DNA of 64,000 nt, taken from positions 1 to 64,000 of the forward strand of contig JAVHLC010000005.1 of NCBI GenBank assembly GCA_031082315.1, written 5' to 3'. The stretch is from Thermodesulfobacteriota bacterium. GTDB taxonomy: Bacteria; Desulfobacterota; QYQD01. Shown here in pieces: positions 1-6,381 of the stretch. Under the pieces are notes generated by a model, which saw only the letters and a list, made by a program, of their open reading frames with translations, did no database searches and was not told the origin of the DNA. The position numbers and the translations under genes are program-made. Positions within the stretch are counted from its first letter, which is position 1. Each line of letters begins with the position of its first letter.

Positions 1-1087
1 CTATAATTACACGCACCTTTTTGATGACATCCCCTTCTGACCTCTGCCTGGTTCGTGCCTCATTCAGCCGGGCCTCTGCGGCCTGCCTTACGCTAAACGC
101 ATCTGCACAGGCCTTATCCTTTTCAGGCAGAATCGCGATTGCGCCATCAAGCTCTTTTGTCTCATTGTCCTGCTGTACGCGCAAAGTAGCCACTTTAATG
201 TAATCGCCTTCAAGACTGAAAACCTTGCCGGATTTGTCCAGCTTTTTTGATTCCGGCTCAAACGCGTGACGGCGTTTCTCGAAATCCTGCTGTTTCTTGT
301 CCAGTTCTCCCAGTTCTTTCTCCAGGGCAACCATCCCCTCGATCCAGGTCAGGGCCTTCTCCACTTCCTTCATTTTCCCGGCAAGTTCGGTTTCCTGCCT
401 CTGCTTTTCTGTTAGACCGGTCTGCAAATCCCTCTCTTCATCTTCGCTTAAAACCTGGATTCCTTTCAGCTCGGCCTGCAATATCTCAAGTTTGTTGTGT
501 TCTTCCGTACGGCGTTGATGAACTTTCACGGATATCTGGCTGTAGATTTCGGTCCCGGTGATCTGCTCCAGGATGGGCGCCCGCTCGTCGGGAGGGGCCT
601 GGAGAAAGGCCGCGAACCCCCCCTGGGCCAGCAGCATCGAACGGGTGAAGCGCTCAAAATCCATACCCGTGGCCTTCTCTATAAATTCGCCCACCTGGTT
701 TATCTTTGATTCCAGGATGGCACCGGAATCGGCATCGGCTATTTCATGCTTTGCCTGTTGTAATGCACCATCAGATCTTTTCCGGGCGCGATACTGGCTC
801 CAGTGGCAGCGAAACCGGCCCTTCTGCGTCTCGAATGTCACCTCGGCAAAGCATTCACCCGTTTGGCGCGACATGATTTCGTTGCTGCTTTTCGTAACCT
901 TATCCAGGCGGGGCGTCCGGCCGTAAAGCCCGAGGCAGATGGCGTCCAGGATGGTCGTCTTTCCTGAGCCTGTAGGGCCTGTGATTGCAAATATACCGCC
1001 AGACGAATAGTCCGGGTGGGTAAAATCAACCTGCCATTCGCCCGTGAGTGAATTAAGGTTCTTGAACCGAACACCCAGTATCCTCAT
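1..1087 (-). CDS. sbcC: SbcC-type SMC-like exonuclease ATPase subunit (3' end cut off)
   Basis: Large subunit of the SbcCD nuclease, which cleaves hairpins and processes DNA ends; it supplies the ATPase head and long coiled-coil arms. The start is the ATG at 1087, 11 bases after the sbcD stop. The N-terminus reads MRILGVRFKNLNSLTGEW and is followed by a Walker A motif GPTGSGKTT at about residues 37-45. The rest, up to the window edge, is rich in E, K, R and Q, as expected for the first coiled-coil arm. The reading frame stays open to base 1, so only the first 360 or so residues of a protein usually about 1000 long are visible. Family assignment rests on the N-terminus plus linkage to sbcD and is firm. 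Confidence 0.9.
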   Translation of the reverse strand, partial: MRILGVRFKNLNSLTGEWQVDFTHPDYSSGGIFAITGPTGSGKTTILDAICLGLYGRTPRLDKVTKSSNEIMSRQTGECFAEVTFETQKGRFRCHWSQYRARKRSDGALQQAKHEIADADSGAILESKINQVGEFIEKATGMDFERFTRSMLLAQGGFAAFLQAPPDERAPILEQITGTEIYSQISVKVHQRRTEEHNKLEILQAELKGIQVLSEDEERDLQTGLTEKQRQETELAGKMKEVEKALTWIEGMVALEKELGELDKKQQDFEKRRHAFEPESKKLDKSGKVFSLEGDYIKVATLRVQQDNETKELDGAIAILPEKDKACADAFSVRQAAEARLNEARTRQRSEGDVIKKVRVII

Positions 1088-1098
1088 GCCATGTTCTC

Positions 1099-2328
1099 CT
1101 ATTCGGCTAAGGCGTCTTCGTCATGCAAAGAGGCGATGATTTCCTGATATGCGCTCAAAAGCTCCTGCCGCTGATCCTCCGGGACTTCGTGCGATTCAAG
1201 GCAGCGTTTAAACACGTCTGTTGCATCCAGATCGTCGAGTGTTTCATCCACATCCATTCCGCTCATGGCGCGTTCCAGCACCCGGTTGTTCTTGACGCGG
1301 AGGATCTCTATGCCGGTCCCTTCGATTGCCTCATCCAGGCGCTCGCGGAGGCTGCCGGCTATCTCATCTCCTTCATATACTATCTCCAGCCAGGCGTTGC
1401 TCCCCCCGGACTTTAGTTCTTCGATATTTCGTGCGATGGCTGGCCAATCCCCTTGCAGGGTCTTCAGTTCCTGGAACCTGGGTACTGGAATAGTTGTGAC
1501 ATTGGGCGCATTTCCCGAAAATTCCACGAGGACCACGCTCTTTTCCTGTTCAGCTTCCCCGAAGCCGATGGGCAGGGGTGAACCTGAATAGCGTATGAAA
1601 TCTGAACCGCCCACCGTTTGAGGAATATGAAGATGCCCCAAGGCAAGGTAATCGATATGTTCGGGAAACACATCTGTTTTGACCTTTAAAAGGGAGCCGA
1701 TATACAGTTCGCGCACCCCATCGCCATCAATGGTCTGGCCGCCTGCTGTGAACAGATGCCCCATGGCGATAATCGGAACGGGCTTTTTCAGCGTGGAGCG
1801 TTTCTGTTCGGCCGCCTCATACACCATATGGTAATGAGCCCTGATCCCTTCAATGATTTTCCTCTCCTTGTCCTCAATGCTCTCTCCGGCCTCGGCAGTG
1901 CGGATATCGCGGTCTCTGAGATAAGGGATGGCGCAGACAATAAGCTGCGGCTCATGATCCAGCCCGGCAAGCACGAGCAGTTCATCTTCAGGAGAATCGG
2001 ATGCGCAACCCACGACATGGATGTTCAGAAATTGCAGTAGTTCCCTGGGTGCATTTAAAAAAGACGGCGAATCATGATTTCCTGCCGTGACCACCACATG
2101 ACGGTTTGGAACGGCTGCCACACGGTACAGGAAACGATAATACAACGCCTGTGCATGGTTGCTGGGCGTGCTGTTGTCGAACACGTCCCCCGCCACGAGC
2201 AGCACATCGATGTTTTCGTCCTCCATAAGTCCAGCCAGCCAGTTAAGGAACGTTTCGAGTTCCTCGTATCTCTTGCGGCCATACAGAGCGCGGCCGATAT
2301 GCCAGTCGGAGGTGTGGAGAAGCTTCAT
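1099..2328 (-). CDS. sbcD: SbcD-type metallophosphoesterase, exonuclease subunit
   Basis: Mn-dependent nuclease subunit of SbcCD, which works with the ATPase encoded just downstream. The metallophosphoesterase motifs are visible in order: HTSDWHIGR near residue 5, VAGDVFDNS near 45, TAGNHDSPS near 80, MGHLF near 190 and ALGHLH near 230. These supply the Asp and His ligands of the two metal ions. The length of 409 residues is typical. The C-terminal part carries the SbcD capping region that contacts SbcC. Genes sbcD and sbcC are co-directional with an 11-base gap, so they are very likely co-transcribed and translationally linked. Confidence 0.95.
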   Translation of the reverse strand: MKLLHTSDWHIGRALYGRKRYEELETFLNWLAGLMEDENIDVLLVAGDVFDNSTPSNHAQALYYRFLYRVAAVPNRHVVVTAGNHDSPSFLNAPRELLQFLNIHVVGCASDSPEDELLVLAGLDHEPQLIVCAIPYLRDRDIRTAEAGESIEDKERKIIEGIRAHYHMVYEAAEQKRSTLKKPVPIIAMGHLFTAGGQTIDGDGVRELYIGSLLKVKTDVFPEHIDYLALGHLHIPQTVGGSDFIRYSGSPLPIGFGEAEQEKSVVLVEFSGNAPNVTTIPVPRFQELKTLQGDWPAIARNIEELKSGGSNAWLEIVYEGDEIAGSLRERLDEAIEGTGIEILRVKNNRVLERAMSGMDVDETLDDLDATDVFKRCLESHEVPEDQRQELLSAYQEIIASLHDEDALAE

Positions 2329-2366
2329 GTCTTATCCTTTTTTGTGTTTGTAGAAACCCGATCCGG

Positions 2367-3290
2367 TCACAGGACTTCTTGCCATGGCCCTCCGGGCGGC
2401 CAAGACTTGTTAAAGGATTCACCTAGGGCCACTGCCCTGACAGGCGGCATGACAAATGCCACGATGAACGTGACTGCCTCGGCAAGACTGACGTCTCCCC
2501 GCAGCCCTGCCCGGTTCAAAAATGCACGCCACTGCCGGAGCTTCTGAGCGTCTCCCGAAAACTCCGCTGTCAACGCCAGTGGCATGTCAAACGGGATGAA
2601 GGTATTCCTGCGTTCAAAGGTTTTCGCTATTGCACTTGTCAACGTCGTTCCATCGAAATCGAACATCCGGCCAATCGTCCACAGGTCATGGAAATCCTTC
2701 ATGCGGCTGTTGGCGATACCAAGCTGCACCATTGCCTGAAATTTTTCCGCAACCACGGTTTCCCGCGGGTAGACGCGTAAATGGGGCGCAGGCAGGTCAA
2801 GCAGAGTTGGAAAATCAGCAAATGCGGTATCAGGGGTGACCGCATCCCCAAAACCGATGTCTACCTGTACATGAATTCGTGCACCGTCCAGGTCGGCATT
2901 GATTCTCACCCTGACGCCGCCATATTCCATCTGGTCTCTGATATCCTCGGCCTGTACACTTGCCGGCCCGAAATGGATGCCGTCATCTTCCACATCTGTC
3001 AGACAGACGGCACGGATTGTCCCGACAATCGTTTCGATGTCGTTTTCACCGAAACCGAGGAGATCAATATCACGGGTTTGCCGATACGACGGCATCCCCC
3101 AGACGGGGAAAAGCATGGCTCCCTTTAGGATAAACCGGTCGCGATATTCCGACCTTCCGAGGCGATAGAGAAAGCGCTCCAGTCCATAACGGGTCAGCAT
3201 GAGATTAAAGTCGATTTGCCTTTCCCTGGATAGGTCAAGTAGTCGCTGTCGAACCGATGCAGCCATGTTTGTTCTTTTTGCCAGCGTCAT
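2367..3290 (-). CDS. abiEii: AbiEii-type nucleotidyltransferase toxin
   Basis: Toxin of an AbiE-type (type IV-like) toxin-antitoxin and abortive-infection module. Family members are nucleotidyltransferases related to DNA polymerase beta that modify tRNA or other nucleic acids and stop growth during phage attack. The NTase core shows as TRDIDLLGFG at about residues 73-82, with the paired Asp metal ligands, and the conserved AEKFQAMV ... NSRMKDFHDLW block near 180-205. It is 307 residues long, a full-length family size. Its ATG overlaps the antitoxin stop by 4 bases, the usual translational coupling of this pair. It lies between sbcCD and the CRISPR island, a typical defence-island position. 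Confidence 0.88.
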   Translation of the reverse strand: MTLAKRTNMAASVRQRLLDLSRERQIDFNLMLTRYGLERFLYRLGRSEYRDRFILKGAMLFPVWGMPSYRQTRDIDLLGFGENDIETIVGTIRAVCLTDVEDDGIHFGPASVQAEDIRDQMEYGGVRVRINADLDGARIHVQVDIGFGDAVTPDTAFADFPTLLDLPAPHLRVYPRETVVAEKFQAMVQLGIANSRMKDFHDLWTIGRMFDFDGTTLTSAIAKTFERRNTFIPFDMPLALTAEFSGDAQKLRQWRAFLNRAGLRGDVSLAEAVTFIVAFVMPPVRAVALGESFNKSWPPGGPWQEVL

Positions 3291-3895
3291 AGGGTAATGG
3301 CATCCAGGTATGGCCGAATCACGTTGCTTACCCGACAGATTTTCGCGTTACGCCACACCTCGTCCACCGTGCAGCAACGCTTTTTCAGACATTCACGTAG
3401 GGATTCAAGAGCAACATCGAGCCCGATTTTGTTTCGATATTTAAAGCAATCGGCTACCGTCTTGGCCGGACTGTAGACCTTGATCGTCACACCATTCACC
3501 TTGTGTCTCTCCACCCCTTTGCTGAAGGCTTGACCGGAGAATCGAACAATACGGATCGGCAGGTCGGTTTGAGGTTTACGCGCCTTCGCGTCAATCGCCA
3601 GCCAGATTTCAAAAGGCGCCTGTGTAGTGAGGTCGTGATAGCGCAGGGCGGAAAGAAGGCAGACAACCCCATGCGGTACGCGCTTGCATACCTCCATCAT
3701 TGTTATCTGTTCGTTTGCAGTTGACTTTGCCATACGGTATAGACCATGGCCAACCCGTTCTACATGCCCGGCACGGTGAAGACGCTGGAGTGCAGCACGC
3801 GGAATTCCATGCTGCTCAAGATCGCGCGGACGAAGCACGCCCCTTTTTTTCACGAGATCAATGACCTTTTTCTTATGCTCCTGATTCTGTCTCAT
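3287..3895 (-). CDS. abiEi: AbiEi-type antitoxin with N-terminal winged helix
   Basis: Antitoxin and autorepressor of the AbiE module. The N-terminal 55 or so residues form the winged-helix region (KRGVLRPRDLE, IPRAALQRLHRAGHVERV, YRM), and the remainder is the AbiEi C-terminal domain that counters the toxin. It is 202 residues long. The ATG is preceded on the minus strand by AAGGA at good spacing. A long inverted repeat lies just upstream at 3905-3954; known AbiEi proteins repress their own promoter by binding such inverted repeats, so autoregulation is expected. It forms a two-gene operon with the toxin. Confidence 0.88.
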   Translation of the reverse strand: MRQNQEHKKKVIDLVKKRGVLRPRDLEQHGIPRAALQRLHRAGHVERVGHGLYRMAKSTANEQITMMEVCKRVPHGVVCLLSALRYHDLTTQAPFEIWLAIDAKARKPQTDLPIRIVRFSGQAFSKGVERHKVNGVTIKVYSPAKTVADCFKYRNKIGLDVALESLRECLKKRCCTVDEVWRNAKICRVSNVIRPYLDAITL

Positions 3896-3904
3896 AGAGA
3901 TTCC

Positions 3905-3954
3905 TTGTTACGAAACGTCGGTAGTCGTATATATATACCGACGTTTCGTAACAA
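3905..3954 (-). promoter_or_regulatory. Operator/promoter palindrome of the abiE operon
   Basis: Two perfect 19-bp inverted arms lie at 3905-3923 and 3936-3954; the left arm contains TTACGAAACGTCGGTA. A 12-base AT-rich spacer separates them. On the minus strand the spacer reads TATATATA, a good -10 candidate, so a repressor on the arms would cover the promoter. The palindrome begins 10 bases before the abiEi start codon. Binding by AbiEi is inferred from the known behaviour of the family. Confidence 0.75.
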
Positions 3955-3970
3955 TCAATCGATATTTGCT

Positions 3971-4000
3971 TTGACATGGGCTTTCCCGCTGTGCTATCAA
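3971..4000 (+). promoter_or_regulatory. Likely sigma-70 promoter of the CRISPR-cas operon
   Basis: A perfect -35 box TTGACA at 3971-3976 is followed after 18 bases by TATCAA at 3995-4000 as a -10 box (4 of 6 consensus). Transcription would start near 4007 and leave a leader of roughly 78 bases before cas6. It is divergent from the abiE promoter and only about 20 bp away from its operator. Assigned by sequence match only. Confidence 0.5.
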
Positions 4001-4084
4001 AAGATTACAAAGATATACATATAATCAAGCCCGTATCGGCAACATTGCCTCATCTTGTGAATAAGAATAGGTGGGGTTATTATC

Positions 4085-5023
4085 ATGCGGAATATATGTC
4101 CCCATGGAGTGCCAATGCTGTACGGCCGTTTTACCTTTGCCAGTGAGTTGAGTGCTGAGGCAGTTCTGCCGCCCTTTAAAGGTTCGACATTTCGCGGGGC
4201 CTTTGGGGTAGCGCTGAAGCGGGTGGTCTGTGCCCTGCGAAGACAGGAATGCCCGGACTGCTTATTGAACAGCCGCTGCGTCTATGCCTTCTTTTTTGAG
4301 TCCCCTCCTCCAAATCCCTTCGTAATCGAACCACCTTTGACCACCCAGACCCGCTTCTTGCCCGGCGAGGCCTTTGATTTTACACTCCTGCTTTTTGGGC
4401 GTGCCGTCGAGTATCTACCCTATTGCGTCTATGCGTTTGACCGGATGGGGCAAACCGGGATCGGGAAACGCGTCAACGGAAGGCGCGCAGGCTTTGTGCT
4501 TAAGGCGGTCGGGTCGGGACTTGGCGGGGAGACGATCTATTCTTCTCAAGACCGGCGACTTCAAGGGATGAACTTTTCCTCCGAACTCACGCTGCCTGAG
4601 CCACCGGTCGCCGACATCCGACGAATAACTATACAATTGGAAACCCCTTTGCGGGTAAAGCAAGAAAATCATCTTACAGCCGATCTGCCCTTTCACACCC
4701 TCATTCGGGCCGCACTTCGGCGCATTTCTTCGTTGTTTGCTTGCTACGGGGCAGGAGAACCGAACTTGGACTATAGGGGCATGGTTGAGCGGGCGCAGGC
4801 CGTCGAGATCGTCGAGGCCGATCTCAGATGGTTGGACTGGGAGCGCTACTCAAACCGCCAGGAAACGAGAATGCTCATGGGCGGCATGTCAGGAAGCATC
4901 ACCTATTCAGGAGAGCTTCGAGAGTTTCTGCCCGTGCTTCGCGTCTGCGAGGAAGTACACCTGGGGAAACAGACCACCTTCGGGTTGGGGAAGATTGAGA
5001 TAATCGAAGACGAGTTTCAGTAG
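4085..5023 (+). CDS. cas6: Cas6-family pre-crRNA endoribonuclease
   Basis: Cuts the long CRISPR transcript within each repeat to release crRNA intermediates for the Csm complex. It has the RAMP layout of the PF10040-type Cas6 family: an N-terminal ferredoxin-like half beginning LYGRFTFASE, a Cys motif CPDCLLNSRC near residue 58, and a C-terminal glycine-rich loop with KQTTFGLGKIEI. It is 312 residues long. An ATG 10 codons further in (MLYGRF) is a possible alternative start, but the upstream ATG has a purine-rich AGGTGGGG ahead of it. It is the first gene of the CRISPR-Cas island, behind a good promoter. No single catalytic His can be assigned from sequence alone. Confidence 0.85.
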   Translation: MRNICPHGVPMLYGRFTFASELSAEAVLPPFKGSTFRGAFGVALKRVVCALRRQECPDCLLNSRCVYAFFFESPPPNPFVIEPPLTTQTRFLPGEAFDFTLLLFGRAVEYLPYCVYAFDRMGQTGIGKRVNGRRAGFVLKAVGSGLGGETIYSSQDRRLQGMNFSSELTLPEPPVADIRRITIQLETPLRVKQENHLTADLPFHTLIRAALRRISSLFACYGAGEPNLDYRGMVERAQAVEIVEADLRWLDWERYSNRQETRMLMGGMSGSITYSGELREFLPVLRVCEEVHLGKQTTFGLGKIEIIEDEFQ

Positions 5024-5090
5024 TTTCAAGTTGCAGGAGTTTAAGAGTTGAAGAAAAACGCAGCCTTTGCGCCTTTGCGGTGAATGAGAA

Positions 5091-6215
5091 ATGAAGAATA
5101 TCCTGCTTGCCGTATGCGGTCTTAGCCCGCAGGTTATCACGGAAGCGCTTTACGCCCTGCACCAGGAGGGGAGGCGGGTCGATGCTATTCGGGTCATTAC
5201 CACCCGGAGCGGAAAAGATATAATTAATGCCGCCCTGCTTTCACCTGTTGATGGCAGGTATTACCAGTATCTTCGTGAATACGGGATAGACCCGGGACAA
5301 ATAGACTTCCATGCGGGTCATGTCTATACGGTAACCGACGAAAACGGCCAGGAAATAGACGACATCGGAGACGAGGACGACAACGAGCTTGTCCTTAAGA
5401 AATGCCTCGATATCACATTCGACCTTACACGTGATCCTGAAACTGCCGTGTTTTTCCTGGTCGCGGGTGGCCGGAAGACCATGAGTTCTTGTCTGACCCT
5501 CGCTGCCCAGATGTATGGCCGGAAGCAGGATCGCATATACCACGTACTTGTATCCCCCGAATTCGAGAGCAATCGTGACTTCTTCTACCCGCCCGCAAAA
5601 CCGGTCAAGATTGAACTCAAGGACAAAAACGGAGAGAGGTTTACAAAAAGCACGAGCTATGCCAGGATCAATCTGATTTCCATGCCGTTTGTTTCTATTC
5701 GACAGAGGCTCTCCAGTGAGCGGCTGAAAACACCGCAGGACCCGGCCAGCCTGATGCTCTCCATTGTCCGCGAAGCAAAACCAATTTTGACGGTAAACAT
5801 ACCGGACAAGAAGTTGATCTACAAAGGCATGGAACTTGACCTGCCGCCGGCGCTCTTGACCCTTTATGCCTTTTTTGCCATGCAGAAGAAAGACTGCCGC
5901 CTGGAGAAAACCTCCTGCCGGTCCTGCTACGATTGCTTTTTGAGCATTCAGGACGTCTATGCCGGTCAGGAAAAAATAACCGAACTCTACCACCGTATGA
6001 TTGGAAACACTCTGCCTTTGGTTCAGGCTGATAAAGGGATATTCAATCTTCAAGCGGAGGATTTTAATGCCTACAAGTCCAAGCTAAGAAAAAAGATCGG
6101 GCAGCGCTTCGGCCTCCATATACTGCCTAAAATCGAGATAACCTCCATCGGCCAGAAGCCGGACACCAGGCATGGGATACTGCTGGATAAGAGCCTGATA
6201 CGGATAGTGCTGTAA
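5091..6215 (+). CDS. NE0113-family CARF protein with C-terminal winged-helix-like region
   Basis: A CARF protein of the TIGR02584/NE0113 family, expected to sense cyclic oligoadenylate made by Cas10. The family is often labelled as a ring nuclease or Csm6. The CARF domain (about 1-170) shows LLAVCGLSPQVITEALYAL at the start and the ligand-loop motif VAGGRKTMSSCLTLA near 123-138. From about residue 245 the sequence (LDLPPALLTLYAFFA ... KLRKKIGQRFG ... GILLDKSLIRIV) resembles a winged-helix fold. That fold is interrupted by a cysteine cluster C269-x6-C276-x2-C279-x2-C282 that could bind metal. No HEPN R-x4-6-H motif was found, so it is probably not an RNase of the Csm6 type. A perfect 24-bp palindrome begins 6 bases after its stop. 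Confidence 0.82.
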   Translation: MKNILLAVCGLSPQVITEALYALHQEGRRVDAIRVITTRSGKDIINAALLSPVDGRYYQYLREYGIDPGQIDFHAGHVYTVTDENGQEIDDIGDEDDNELVLKKCLDITFDLTRDPETAVFFLVAGGRKTMSSCLTLAAQMYGRKQDRIYHVLVSPEFESNRDFFYPPAKPVKIELKDKNGERFTKSTSYARINLISMPFVSIRQRLSSERLKTPQDPASLMLSIVREAKPILTVNIPDKKLIYKGMELDLPPALLTLYAFFAMQKKDCRLEKTSCRSCYDCFLSIQDVYAGQEKITELYHRMIGNTLPLVQADKGIFNLQAEDFNAYKSKLRKKIGQRFGLHILPKIEITSIGQKPDTRHGILLDKSLIRIVL

Positions 6216-6220
6216 AGGTG

Positions 6221-6244
6221 AACCCTGGCAACGTTGCCAGGGTT
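6221..6244. promoter_or_regulatory. Perfect 24-bp palindrome between the CARF gene and cas10
   Basis: The arms AACCCTGGCAAC and GTTGCCAGGGTT are exact reverse complements with no spacer. It starts 6 bases after the CARF gene stop codon. No U-run follows it, so a classical terminator is unlikely. It could be a DNA operator, possibly for the adjacent CARF winged-helix protein, or an RNA hairpin that sets the level of cas10-csm expression relative to cas6. Confidence 0.6.
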
Positions 6245-6309
6245 GAACTCTGCCGTATGGAAATTGTAACATGAGTCGGAAGACATAAGCTTTGAGAGCG
6301 AGGGGCAAA

Positions 6310-6381
6310 ATGGGCTTTGATCAAAGGGAATATCAAACCGTGGTGCTGGGTGCGCTGATGCATGATATGTGGAGGGATTGA
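6310..6381 (+). pseudogene. Relic of a second cas10 N-terminus (23 codons)
   Basis: A short frame from ATG 6310 to TGA 6379-6381 encodes a peptide containing QREYQTVVLGALMHD. This closely resembles the start of many Cas10 proteins, which read VVLGALLHDIGK, the first HD motif. It then diverges (MWRD) and stops, its TGA overlapping the start codon of the intact cas10 (TGATG). The best reading is the stump of an older cas10 left after replacement or recombination. It might now serve as a coupled leader peptide for cas10. Similarity to Cas10 is judged by eye from a short stretch. Confidence 0.55.

Noticed and set aside
5091-6215. HEPN RNase domain in the NE0113 CARF protein
   Set aside because: No R-x4-6-H motif exists; the nearest, RFGLH, has only three residues between Arg and His.
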